Of a stretch of 64,000 nucleotides of DNA, positions 1 through 11,685 are shown piece by piece; the stretch's first letter is position 1, and each line of letters begins with the position of its first letter. A model generated the notes under the pieces. That model was not told the DNA's origin, ran no database searches, and saw nothing but the letters and a program-made list of their open reading frames with translations. Origin of the DNA: Blastomussa wellsi (Eukaryota; Cnidaria; Anthozoa; Scleractinia; Plerogyridae); NCBI GenBank assembly GCA_947652115.1, contig OX393565.1, positions 24,952,503 through 25,016,502 on the forward strand, in the 5' to 3' direction. The position numbers and the translations under genes were made by a program.

Positions 1-587
1 CTGTCATATAAAGTGACAAGGGACTGGATCGATCTATCAGCTATCATGCATCATGGTTACTTCCGCCATCTCGTTCGGACGAAACAACAAGCATGTTTTG
101 CACAAACTGAGGGAAAAAATATGAAGACCCTGACGAGTTTTGCAAGCATTGTGGGCATAATATCGTCAAAGATTGTGACAAAGATGTAGGTCTTATTTTT
201 CGTACTTTTGTAGCGACAACTCAACGGACACAACAGATCTATTCGATATCAATTGTTGAATTTTGGCGGGATTTTTGCTGTGGCTGAAAATTATTGCTTT
301 CATAATTTGCTTAAGCTGTAGACATGATTTTGAACTTGACTTACCTTTATTTTGTTTTAATTTGTTTGCAACAATCAACAGCACTGTCTGTCAACTGATA
401 TCAGATCTATTCAGATCTATAACCCTAACCCCAAACCTAACCCAGAAAAAGTAAAAAGAGGGGATGGCCTAATCCGGCAATGATGGTCAAAAAGGTACTC
501 AGGTGACAATTACAACCGTCAAATGGCCAAAAATTTAACCGTCAACCGTCAAAACAGTTTATTTCTAACCGTCAAGGAGAACTCTCA
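1..587. other. Left-edge non-coding stretch
   Basis: I recognise no gene here. Around 121-190 on the plus strand a short frame reads like a Cys/His knuckle (EFCKHCGHNIVKDC, C-x2-C-x-H-x5-C). It has no start or exon boundary I can defend and could be an exon end cut by the window edge or chance. From about 455 to 590 there is a simple-looking run with repeated 'accgtcaa' words. Confidence 0.3.
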
Positions 588-591
588 TTAA

Positions 592-2555
592 AGTGCTACT
601 ACGATCAAAATTTCACATCACATTTTCCCCAAATTTACCTTTCTGACAGCTGTTCGAATGTGGTTATAACTGTTTAGGTGAAAGAAATTACCTTCAGACT
701 TTGTAAAGTGAAAATATCGCAGTTGAAATGTTGATATTTTCGAGTCCGCCATTCCCGATTTGTGTTCCAGTGAGCCCCTGATACAAAGGCGATTCGAGTT
801 GCGGTATCTCTGTTCAATTTTGTTGTGACGTCATTTTCTCAAGTCGCAGACCGAAGGAAGCTTTAAGAGAGAGAATAAGTGCCGTTTAAACTTCACAAGA
901 GCACCAAGCAATGAACGATTTGCGTTCGAACGACGAATCCGAGAGTTGTAATGGTGAGTGATTCTGAGAGCTCGTCCGGATCGTCTTCCAACGAGGGACA
1001 AAGATACTGTCCATTTAGTCCACTATGATGACTCGGTTGAGCCATGACAGCCATAGCTATTGTCAACTCAAGAAGAAGTTTATAAGCTTATCTTTTTAAT
1101 CCATGACACTGCTGCAAGGATCAACCAACGGGACACTGCTCTCCAGCCTTAAGGTAGAAGATAAAGAATTAAAAATAAATTACATAAAATGAAAAATTCA
1201 CACAACACTTTGTTCTCTTCAAGAAGACCGCTGGTACGCGAAGTTAACGTTATCTTTTTTAACCCCATAGACCTAAAGCTGTGTGAAAACTTTTAACTTT
1301 TTCGGGTTTTAAAAAATGAAGACTTATGAAAATCGAAAATTTTGGTACCTGATTTCTACCCTCTTGAAACCAGTTCTTTTGTTTATTGCCAGTTCACTAA
1401 CTCGTACACACTGTTTATTCAGGTAAATAGACTTCATTATCAATTAGAGAAAATGGCAATAATGTCTGCCAAATTCCAGCTACACCACAGAGTGAAACAC
1501 GGCCGCTAGCACTGAGAGTAACTAAAATGAACGCCGCATTTAATATTGTTACTACCATAATTTTTGATTATGCTACTCGGTTGTAGAATAATTATCGACA
1601 ACAACAAACACAGAGCTACTGAAGATTGCATTAGTTGTAGGTTTTATCACGTTCCGTGATTAAAACCCGATCTGAAATGCGTACTGTGAATTCTATTAGT
1701 GTAAATGTCGCTCAAGCTCGCGAGAAATGAGCATACATAACAACTGTAGGGCATGAGAATATTAACACATTTCCGTGCGCTTTCCACGAGTTTACCTTCT
1801 GCCGTTTCTTTTCCTTCATGTGGAGACTGGCAAAGAGCCCGGTTTGATTTGTCGGCCCTGACTTGGGTCGAAAGCTCGAGTATTAACAGCGTTCCTCGAA
1901 GTAAACAGAGCAAATAACAAAACACGACACGGCCTCCCACTTTTGCAGGTTGGACTTGCATGCAGCGCCATTCCTGCTGCTCGATTGAACCATTGCTGCA
2001 CCTCTGGACATCGCAGCGACTTCACTTCCCACGATTGAAAATACGAAAGAGTTTACGAAAGAAAGAGAACGTCGGTGCAGGCGAAATCGTATGAAGAATT
2101 AGCCACGTGTAGCTATGCGTTGTTGGCCGGGCTGGGGCTGCGACTTGAGAAAATGACGTCACTTGTGATCCGACCTCTGTTGCTATTGGAAACCCAATAC
2201 CCTTGGTAACCAGGCCATAGAACATGGCGGTTCAATGGTGGACGAAAATATATGGAGTTTTAGCGCGAAAAAATCCCACTTTCCTTCATCACATGACAAT
2301 ATACTTTGGGGAAAATGTTCTGCAGGATGTTTACTACCAATCAAGCTAAAATTAATTAATTAATTTATTTATTTATTTTTTTTTCCTTATTAGATTTTAC
2401 TAATTTTTATTCTTTTTATTACCTTAGTTATCTGTCTATTTATGTAATTATAAAAGTATTTTAGTCATGTAGTCTTGTAACCGAAAAATTACAATAAAGT
2501 ATGTATGTATGTATGTATGTATGTATGTACTCAAAAATTACATCGTAGTAGCACT
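592..2555. mobile_element. TTAA-flanked DNA transposon (non-autonomous), about 1.96 kb
   Basis: The element starts AGTGCTACTACGAT at 592 and ends with the exact inverted complement ATCGTAGTAGCACT at 2542-2555. It is bounded on both sides by TTAA (588-591 and 2556-2559). TTAA target duplications are typical of the piggyBac and Kolobok superfamilies. The terminal sequence is also close to that of the fold-back element at 29695-30263. No intact transposase frame is visible. A short serine-rich frame near 950-1029 (MVSDSESSSGSSSNEGQRY) may be a relic of a coding exon. An (ATGT)n microsatellite lies at about 2500-2529 next to the right terminus. Confidence 0.65.
2500..2530. repeat. (ATGT)n microsatellite
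   Basis: About seven and a half perfect ATGT units, inside the right end of the TTAA-flanked element. Confidence 0.9.
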
Positions 2556-2559
2556 TTAA

Positions 2560-5500
2560 GACCCTCTAAATAGAGGAAAATTGGCCGTGCACAATCTTTT
2601 GTTTTACGCTCAAACACTATGCCTAAATTACTTATCAGAGACGCTTGAAACTACCCAATAGAAAAACTATTGAAACAACTATTGTGTTTGGTCAGAGCTA
2701 AACAAAGAACTTCAAGTTTGTTAAGCTTTGTCAAGCTGAGCTTCGTTACCATTGTACTCTGTTCACTACGCACTTAGCAACCATTCGATTGATACAGCGC
2801 ACACATTCGGTTGCCCGGCACCGCTTTATCACACTTTTGAATTCCAATCCCCCATCCCCACGGTTAAAATTAAAAACATGTGTGTAATACCTTCCATAGG
2901 GCACCAGAGATCTCGCTGAACGACGAAAGCAATAGAAGACAAGCAAGTCATCGTCGCTGATTGATGATTGAAGGCTGTCCCTTCATTGGACCCAGAAAAT
3001 TCAGTGCCGATTTAAGCCCCATTTATATGGTCTCGCTCGGGTACCCGAGACAGCTTTTACGATCGTTTTAGGAAAAAAAACTGTCTCTGTCAGCCCTGAT
3101 TGATTAATCATAACTGAATATTTTAATATTCAAACCGCCATGCAGTTATTCTTTAATCTGCTTCCTTTGAGTTTCTTTCGTTCATTCGATCACTGGCGGC
3201 CTTGTTGAGTTAAATTTATTTATTTCTTTAGTGCAAAATTGTGCTTTGAAACCTGAATTTTGGACATTACGTGACACTGGACACACCGAGAGGTTTTCTG
3301 GGGAGGTGAGCCAAAGTTACATATGAGAAAATTGTCCCACCCGCTAGGATTACCCCACCTGCCGAGACGAAACAATTCGCCCACTCGCAAGACGAGTTTG
3401 CGATGTTCATGCGATGACAATTTAGCTCGCCCAGGGTAACTAGGGGAGGGGGGAGGGTTCTCGGGAGAATAAAACTACATTTACCGAAAGCAGAGCTGTA
3501 CACATGCGGCGCACCACGGAAGCAGAAAATTATTTAGTTTAAATTAGTTTGTTGCAATCTTGTGAAAATTAGGGTAATATATCTTCAACACTGTTGTTTA
3601 TATTGAAGGTACTGTTACCGAAATAAAAAACATCGACATTTTTCTCTCGTTGCCTTTAATTTTATAGAATGGAATTCGCTGAAAGCCAAATCCTGTTCAT
3701 TTTCCTGTTCTTCATTTCCTACTTTTTCTTATACCGTCCAAGATTCCGGAGGAGTACTACCTTGAATTTCGGATAGGTATGTGCCGCGAAGGTTCTTAAA
3801 CCCTAACCCCATTTAAGGATAAAGAAAACGGAGTTTAATACCACAAACCCGAAAAATGACACAATATTCCAGGAAAAAACGAAAACTAAGAAAGATACGA
3901 GCGGGTCAACCTTAGCCCTTGTAGAAGGTTTGATTTGCAAACTGAAATATCGGGCAAATATATTCTACTTGTTTTCATCTCATTTTTACTTCTCTTTCAA
4001 CCTCTTCTCCTTTCCGTGAGGATCAGTTTACCGTTTTTTTACTCAGTATCTTTTTCGTTAGCTATAGCTTGCCATTTACGCACTGCAATTTTAGACGATA
4101 CAATTTAGGTACCCTATTTAAGGATCACTCCAGGAACAATGTCAAAGGGGCAAAACTGATAACGTATTTAGGGATGGAGAACCTCATAAAACCTTACCCT
4201 ATCCCGCGGCACATACCTAGTATATAGCCCATATATGGTACTTCCCTTCGGGCCGAGATTGCTAGAGCAGATTTGGTATCGTCAGTTTCGAAAAGATGAT
4301 TACTAATGATGGTAGCGACCATTAATGTACGATAGGGCAATCCGCAATGGCTGAAAAGTAGCAGCTATTTATAATTTTTAGCTCAAGGGCCATTGTCATT
4401 ACTTGCCCCTGTGGAATTCATTCCTCAGTACCTGTTGAATTTTGTTTTAAGAGCCAATACGAGGTAGCTTCGTCAGCGCGCGAAAAAATCCGATCAAAAT
4501 GTTTTGTTTTGCGAAAAAAGCTTGTTTTGACAGACTTCGTCCCACTACTTATCGTTTTTTGTGTTAACGCATTTCAGCCGCTTATTCAGCTAGCTTCGGC
4601 GGGGAGTGAAAAATAAGGGGGTTTGAGAACGCTGGCCCAAACACATCGCCCTTTTTTCAATCCACAGTTCTCAGCACAAATCCTGTTTTTTTTTCTGTGC
4701 TGTTCACCCACTAACCGAACACCTGGAACAGGGACGCGGCAAATCCAGAAAATTCGCAAGCCCGGAAGATGGTGCGAAAAAAATCCGGCCACTGCTCCAC
4801 TGATTGCGCAATATCACTCGAAAGACAGTTCGCTTGACTCGTCGGACGGCCAGTCGTCTCCTATACTCAAGTGAATTAACGAAAGGGTCTCCCTTAATTT
4901 TGGAGGGGGTGGTCTAATTAAAAGTATATTTTAGCTATCGCTTATGAACGTGAATAAGGCGAAGTATTTGTGGAAAATATTCCATTTTTTGGTTTAAAGA
5001 ACTTTGCTGCTTGGTCACGTGACATACCACATCCAATTATTGATGTCAGTTTTAATAGCAACTTTACGACATTTTGCAAATGTAATGTTTAACTAATTTG
5101 ATTGCTACGAATGGCTACATTCACCAAGTTGAGAGAACCAAACGGGGATTTTCAAATTTATTTATGTTCTTTCAGTTATAAAGTATTTCCTTTTGAGAGG
5201 GACTGGGACTAGGCAAAAATAGAGAATAACAACAAAACAATAAACATTTTTAAGAATCCCCGTTTACAACAACGTATGGCCAGGTGAGGTAAAGGTTTTT
5301 AGAGAAAAAACGAGAATAGTGCGACTACATCCTGTAAACTAAACGGTCATAATTCTTACAATTATGGGCGTGGTCAATCACGTGACCACTTAAACCTGGG
5401 TCAATCATCGAATAATTTCATTTTCTGTCAAAATACACAATTAGAAGCCGTCATTTTGAAAAAAGACCAAAATTAAAAGAAATGTCGAAAACATCGTATA

Positions 5501-5580
5501 CAAACTAGACCCATGCCTTAATGCAGGTGTGATGAGAAAATAGCAAGACTCGATGGATATGACCTCTAATCCTTTCTGCC
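2560..5580. other. Gene-free stretch upstream of the first transporter copy
   Basis: No exon series or conserved protein could be read on either strand. A short perfect palindrome lies at about 3029-3050 (GTCTCGCTCGGGTACCCGAGAC). A possible inverted-terminal element lies at 3773-4219. The 83-codon frame at 4623-4874 has no recognisable domain and I do not call it a gene. Confidence 0.5.
3773..4219. repeat. Possible MITE with 15-bp inverted ends
   Basis: TAGGTATGTGCCGCG at about 3774-3788 recurs as its reverse complement CGCGGCACATACCTA at about 4205-4219. The interior is about 420 bp of AT-rich, non-coding sequence. Matched inverted ends at this spacing suggest a small non-autonomous DNA element. 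No target duplication was established. Confidence 0.5.
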
Positions 5581-5854
5581 TCTTTCCCGTCATTCCCTCA
5601 TAAGAGACGACTAGCTGGGGACGAGTCAGACAGTTCGCTACACAAACAAACCACAAACCCCCACCCTACCCCCGCAAGGTAACGACTAATTTCTCTCACA
5701 TGACCCCGAAAATGATATAACGTCACTAGTTCATTATGATTTTTAAGTTATGTTCACATCCTTGATGTGGAAAATTAACTGTAATTTATCCTCACGAGGC
5801 GATTTTCAATTTTGTTAACTAATTGTTGCATCCGTGAGCAGTTTTCTTTGCGAT

Positions 5855-5861
5855 TTATAAG
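5855..5861 (+). promoter_or_regulatory. Possible TATA-like element, CRT-like copy 1
   Basis: TTATAAG lies about 50 nt upstream of the proposed ATG, in a block (GCGATTTATAAGGCGTAACT) kept unchanged in copy 2 at about 14710. If it is a TATA box, transcription would start close to the ATG with a very short 5' UTR. No transcript evidence is available. Confidence 0.3.
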
Positions 5862-5905
5862 GCGTAACTGTGCTAAGGACACATTTCTCCCGGAAGTATC
5901 TTACA

Positions 5906-6959
5906 ATGTCGATCAACAGCGAGTCTTCTATGAGCAGTTCTCCCAGAGAACATGGTCCTCTCATCAACAACAGCGCACTAACAGGCGATCAAATGAATGA
6001 CTTGACTAGGGATCATGAAAGACAGCTGGAGGGTAGATTTTCGTGTTTTTCTTTGCGCAGTGTAGCCACCGTGTTGTTTGCTTTTGCAACTGTGACAGGA
6101 CAAGTCACGCAATACGTCACTCTGCCTTTGTGGGTCGACAGTACGACTAGTAGCTCACCTCAGAACCAAACGGAAAAATGGAGGCCTGTGTTGGACAGCT
6201 ATTTTGTGTTATCATTTTCTTCCCTTTCGTTCGTGGTCGTGTTTGGTTCGGTGTTAGTATGCGGTGAGATCATTTGCCATAATTACATGGTCACAACTGG
6301 CTGGAGGTATCGTCGGCTGTTGATGTCTGTTGGTTTCCTTTATGGTGTTGCTGCAATGTTTATCGTGTTTTCTAGCAGTGGGAGGAGAACCCCGCCTTAT
6401 TTACAAGCTATTCTTGGTAACTTTTCCATTCCTATTACCCTGATTTTAAGGTAAGGGGTTGTGGAAGTTTAATTAAAAGCAACCGCATACCACATGTTTC
6501 GAACATGTTAATTAACAATTGGTTGCTTTATTTAGTGTGACACACGGGAACATGTATAGCAGCGACAAAATAACTCGAAAACACGCCAGGTATATTCGCG
6601 AGCAATTCTAAAGCGATCGATTTTTAACCTTCAGGCTTTCCACGCGACTTTTGGCGATGTTTTGTGGGTGGCCGAAAAACACTGTCCCCTGAGGGGTCTC
6701 CCCTGATTCGCGGCTCCCTACTCTGAACGGGGCCAAGGACCATCTTGAGGACTGGTCTACGGACTATCTCTCCGGACCCCGTTTTTATCAATGAGGTACA
6801 CCACCAAGATGGCGGCTGCATGCTGGGCTCAAAATGTAAATTTGTGCGAAACATTTCGACGAATATCTGAAGTTGGGAATAACGCACACGCCTGAAACTT
6901 GGAGAAGTGTACAACTTTCAACTCAACAGCGTCCTTCGTTTGGAAACCAGCGCAATTTG

Positions 6960-6992
<33 letters not shown>

Positions 6993-9900
6993 TTTATACG
7001 ATCATGTGTCGAAAAACACATACTTATCTCGCGAGATTTGGCCATTTGAGAAGTTTAAGTATTAGGAAAAGTGTTTATATGAATATTTGTTTGTTCAGAA
7101 CAGGCAACCATTGGCCTTGGTAATCAAAGTAAACTCCAGATGTTTACACTATTTCCGTCCGCCATGTTGGTGTTCCACTGAGGTTCAGCTGTATAGTAAA
7201 TTTGTGCGGCGAAACATATCTGAAGTTGGGAATAACGCACACGCCTGAAACTTGGACTGTTTTCTTTATTTATCTTCTATAACATCTTAGTTTCTTTACT
7301 TTGTCCACTGAATGGTTTTCGATTTTTTTTTTTGGTCACGTGAGTGAAACCCTCTCTCTATTTACAAATTCTTCTCGTGTTCTTCCAACATCCCGCGTGG
7401 TTTATCAGCTTATAAACCATAAAAANNNNNNNNNNNNNNNNNNNNNNNNNNNNNNNNNNNNNNNNNNNNNNNNNNNNNNNNNNNNNNNNNNNNNNNNNNN
7501 NNNNNNNNNNNNNNNNNNNNNNNNNNNNNNNNNNNNNNNNNNNNNNNNNNNNNNNNNNNNNNNNNNNNNNNNNNNNNNNNNNNNNNNNNNNNNNNNNNNN
7601 NNNNNNNNNNNNNNNNNNNNNNNNNCTTCTCGTGTTCTGCCAACATCCCGCATGGTTTATCAGCTTATAAACCATAGAAACTTGTGGTCTATTGCTTAAA
7701 TATATATACGCTTTGCAAAATTCACGGACTCAACATATATTCATTAGACTTTGCCATCTCCTTTACTCCAGCAATGTATCGAAGACTCGAGAGCCTTGCA
7801 AACGACCAATCAGTGATCACGATGACTGTTTCGATCCTTGACTGTTTCGTTTTCTTCCTCTGCCATCTTGTTTGAGTTGTTTGGCCCATTCTCCCAAAGC
7901 GAATACATGGACTGTATGACTATATTTCCTCCTTACAGAAACACATCACTACATTTTTATTCAACTCTTTGTAGCTAAAGGGCTTAAGTTAGCTTGAACA
8001 GTTTTGAACAGTCAGCCAGTGGAAAGCCTGGGACCAGTTCATGAACACCCCCCTCCCACCGAAAAAATCCCAAAATAGCGAAGGGAAAGAAGAAAGCACA
8101 AATATTAATACCTAAAAGCTCAGTTTTCGGTAGTTTGCAAGGCACTCGAGCCACTCATACATTGTAATGAATGTTTATTGTGCCCAAAACGGAGTCCCAG
8201 TCTGTCAGTTTGCGAAGCGTAACGCTCGCAATTACGGACCGGGGGTCAGTGTTTTCGGGTCACCCTGTTTTTGCTCGTGACCTTCCATAGACCTACTGAC
8301 AGTTTCATTTCTTTCAATTATAATGTCTTGACAGGTTCCTGTTTTTAAAGAAGATTCCCACAGTGCGAAAGCTTTTATCTGCATGTGCTGTTGTGCTTGG
8401 TCTTGTTATTTGTCTAATTCCGATGTTCTCTCCACAAATTGACCCTCAAGGTACAAATCATCTGGGAGGAGCCACTGGAGTTGGTCGAGTCTTGTGGCCT
8501 TTAGCTTTTATGCTTGCATTTGTAAGTACAATTGTAGTTGAAGGTCTATTAAATGCCATTAGAGCAGCTGTCCAGAAGCTGCTTGGCATTCTTTAAAATG
8601 CTGGTGGAAATGATTCACAAACATTTCTTAAAATGAGTTGCTCATAAGATCGGACATCATATTTCTATTTTGTGCATGTGATGCATTTTTGTGTCCAATG
8701 ACAGCGCATTGAAATTAATCCGCAATATATAAACAACTGTTGTCTCCTGCAGCCTCGGATTGTGAGCTGGGAAGAAGCCTTGTTGAGCACAGTGTGTGCC
8801 TATGAGAAGAATTAGTACATACACTCCTGTACCTTGCGCAATAAAATTATAGAAACAAAAAGTTCAAATGTTCTATTAAATGTCTTCATTTTTCAAAGGG
8901 AATTGGCGCCACTGCTTACATAGTTGAAGAGAAAGTGGTTAAGATGCAGGGGATTTCTCACACGTACCAAGCAGGGATAGTGTCGGTTCTGTTTTGGACG
9001 TCATTAGCGCAATTTCTTACTGTTGTGCCTCTGTTTTGGGTGGACATTATTCCTGGATTTGGATCAACAAATAACATTGATCAATTCATTCAAAAGTAAG
9101 TTTATAAGAAACGGTTTTTAAACCTAAAAATTTTCAATACTGTAGGTGAAAATTACCTAGTGCATGACTGTACGTGCTAACGACCTCATTCCCAGGGTCC
9201 TCTCCTTCCCGTCCCTGGGAACGAGGTTGACATGCTAACCCCATGAGCGGCATGAGCAACCAACACTGGTTAAATTTGGCTTTAGGAAAAGCATTGAACA
9301 TAAAGGTTTGCAACTGGGCGTAAATTTGAGATTTTGTGGCAAAAACGCAGAAAATGCAGCAAAGCTTTCGTTAACCAACATTTTAATATACAGTGAGCAA
9401 AATAAAAACGTCCTTAATAGCTATAGAGTCTCGAGCCTGGGGAATGTTCTTAATACGTTCTTAAAATTTTGGTTAATTTCAACCTCAATGTTCTTAATAT
9501 AAAAAAGCTTCTTATAAAAAAAGAGTGATAGGTCTTAAGGAGTGCCAATCTATATGCTCTCATTTCTGATGCAATCTGCACAGCTTTTCCGTTTTCATTC
9601 GTGCGTTGTCCTAATATCCCACGTTCTGAAGATGGTGTGAGAAAGCGTGGACGTGAGAAAGGGGATTGGCGTGAGATAGGGGGTTGACAAGATAGCTTCC
9701 ATTTGGGTTTAGCTACACAGGGCGTCACAGACCTTGGCGAGACACCGGCTTCATCAACTGTAGTTGAATTTCTAGGCTTCCTTGTGAGTCTTGTGAGGTT
9801 TCTGTAATCAGCTTAATTCACTTTAGAAACAGGTGATTGTCTCATCTACTGTAGCTTTACCATTACCCCGTTAGCCAGGCATATATAAAGTGCAATTTAT

Positions 9901-11499
9901 TAATTTCTCCTAGCTGGGTGTTTGGATTCAAATGTATATTTGGTGGAGCAGGATGTTCATGGACTCCTGGTGTGCTTGCACTTCTATTTATTTCTGGTTA
10001 CATCATGTCACTCAGTGGTAGTGCACTGCTTCTACGATATTCCGAGGGGGCTACACTGCTTGCAATTGTTTTGGTAAGTTCAGTGTTGTCAGAGAAGGCC
10101 GTGGAAGCAAGACTTCTAAAGTACACCTAACCCAAAAATTATTTTTCGCTAAAATAAACCTTTGGGTCTACTTCTGGGTTGATGTCCCAAACTGATTTAC
10201 ATGCATGTTTACAAAGACTTGATGCAATGTAAACCAGTTTGTGACATGAACCCAGGAATAGACCCACGCCCATTAAGACTCCGTCATGCCACAAATGATG
10301 CACAGTTTTTCGTAACCTTTGAATGCTATAAATAGTCAGCATTTGGTAAAAAAGAGAAACGAAAGATGCAGTGCGTTTCGAACTGGTATAAAGCTTTATT
10401 TTAGCGAAAATTAATTTTTGGCGTTAGGTGCATTAATTTAAGCTAACACTCCTTTCACAAATTTGTTTTAATTCTAGTCTCTCAGCACACCTCTGGGATA
10501 CATGTTTTGGGTGTTTTTTCAAGAGAAACCTTTTCGCTGGCATCCTTACTTTCACAAGAGCTCTTGGCTCAGTGTCACCGCATTAATTATTATGATTCCA
10601 GCTGCTTTCATATACAACACAGGGTGAGTATCTAATACTCAAATGTTTTTAATTACAACTGATAATTTAATTGTATGTATGATACATGTCTGTGGTGCAA
10701 ATTGATACCAAATTACAAGACTACATGCATCAAGAAAGTTATAGGTACACTGGAAGAGATATGAATTTTCCAATGTGGTGTTCCTTATCTCATTTGGTTT
10801 CTCATTTCAATTTCTATGTGGTTTCATTGTCTTGCAGGAATTAAGCTGAGGGGTGGCTGTCTGATAATGACATTTAAATGGGAACGCTTTCCCTCCCATT
10901 TTAAGGGGCTTTGCAGATGTTTCAGCCTAACAGATGTTTCAATGACAGCAATAAACTAAACATAACTAGATTCTGCTTCAAAAGTCTTGTCTGGTTGACT
11001 CCCACTCCCGTCAAACTGAGTGACAGCTGGGGACAAAGCGCTGAGAAATTACAGTGTTTGTATGGGAATCTGATGGGAAGTAACCTTTTCAAAAATTGAA
11101 GTTTGCACAATTTATTGAACTTTTAAGGAATCTATTTTTTCATTATGTTTTTTTAACAAAAGCTATTCCCCATCAGATTCGCATACAAACACTGTAATTC
11201 TCACCGCGTTGCCTACCTGTCAAGTTGGCATCGAAAACCGCGATTAAGCCTATCACATCAGGGGAAGTCCCTAACAGTGGGAGTTATTCTCAGTATAACA
11301 ATATTAGCCAGGTTTAACTCATGTCTGTATAAACGGGGTTTCCATAATAGCAAGGCATCCACAAGTTGTGAATTTAATGGTTATTATAGGCTGTTTTAAA
11401 GTGAAAAAATAAGTATAGTGCATTTTATTTTTCTTTTCTTTACATAGAACGCCAGAGATAGATAGAGAAGAAATCACTCCAACAGATCCTGAAAGATGA
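5906..11499 (+). CDS. CRT-like transporter, copy 1
   Basis: Six exons: 5906-6450, 8335-8521, 8899-9095, 9914-10073, 10478-10623 and 11448-11499. They join in phase with GT-AG introns to give 428 residues, close to the roughly 420 residues typical of the family. The N-terminal 45 residues are hydrophilic. About ten hydrophobic helices follow: near 51-72, 97-121, 137-157, 163-182 and 193-212, then five more in exons 2 to 5. Family-like stretches are NFSIPITLILRFLFLKK, VLWPLAFMLAF, YIVEEKVVK and LLLRYSEGATLLAIVL. CRT-like proteins belong to the drug/metabolite transporter superfamily. Plasmodium PfCRT sits in the digestive vacuole membrane, and plant CLTs move glutathione-type thiols in plastids. 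The substrate here is unknown; a lysosome-like membrane is inference. The start is the ATG in ACAATGTC; the longer upstream frame begins only with GTG. An N gap lies in intron 1. AATAAA is at 11610. Confidence 0.8.
6835..7256 (+). repeat. Direct repeat pair in intron 1 of copy 1
   Basis: A stretch of about 60 bp at 6837-6902 (ending CACACGCCTGAAACTTGGA) recurs at about 7199-7255 with an internal deletion. It lies in the part of intron 1 that is not shared with copy 2. Confidence 0.6.
7371..7677. repeat. 52-bp repeat flanking a 200-N assembly gap
   Basis: Bases 7371-7422 and 7626-7677 are the same 52-bp sequence with three differences, one on each side of exactly 200 N (7426-7625). The unit contains a small hairpin (GGTTTAT / ATAAACC). 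The gap probably hides more tandem units, or marks where two overlapping contigs were not merged. Any open frame spanning the N run is meaningless. Confidence 0.8.
8113..8300 (+). repeat. Dispersed repeat, copy in intron 1 of CRT-like copy 1
   Basis: This block begins CTCAGTTTTCGGTAGTTTGC and contains GCGAAGCGTAACGCTCGCA followed by TTACGGACCGGGGGTCAGTG. It matches 16545-16755 in the duplicate. It also matches a third copy at 13066-13290 in the spacer, outside the duplicated block, so it is a mobile or dispersed repeat rather than part of the gene. Confidence 0.75.
9186..9232. repeat. Small hairpin MITE (GTTCCCAGG family), intron 3
   Basis: TTCCCAGGGTCCTCTCC is followed by GTCCCTGGGAACGAGGTT, a short imperfect hairpin. 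Related copies are at 17622-17672, the equivalent site in the duplicate, and at about 14503-14567, where it interrupts the 5' flank of copy 2 only. Confidence 0.65.
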
Positions 11500-11685
11500 T
11501 ATAGATTAGAGAGATTCTGTCAACAAAAAAGTTAATTATGATCACTTTCATAAAAATTTTGTTACGAAATGTGTATTGAAATAGTATTTATAGAACTCGT
11601 TCTTAGAACAATAAATTAATTGTACTAAACAATGCACCTTTTATCAGCTTTTATCCTTGCCACTTAATGCTATCACTGTCTTGTG

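Larger units (their letters stand above)
5585..11685 (+). repeat. Tandem duplication, copy 1 (CRT-like gene block)
   Basis: This block, from just upstream of the first CRT-like gene to just past its poly(A) signal, is repeated at about 14340-20340. Exons, splice sites, introns 2 to 5, the 5' flank and the 3' UTR all align. The main differences are the N gap and extra sequence in intron 1 of copy 1, and MITE and LINE insertions in copy 2. The left boundary is fuzzy because of a shared repeat (gagacgact...gacgagtc) near 5605. Confidence 0.85.

Noticed and set aside
1647..2225. Minus-strand frames inside the TTAA element
   Set aside because: No transposase motif, overlapping in several frames and interrupted; not distinguishable from chance.
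5870..5905. Earlier start for CRT-like copy 1
   Set aside because: The upstream start is GTG and the 12 extra codons (LRTHFSRKYLT) are not kept in copy 2. ATG at 5906 has a good context and matches ATG 14750 in copy 2.
7301..7699. Open frames of 78-132 codons running through the N gap
   Set aside because: They exist only because N codons are not stops. The real sequence there is unknown and the flanks are a repeat.
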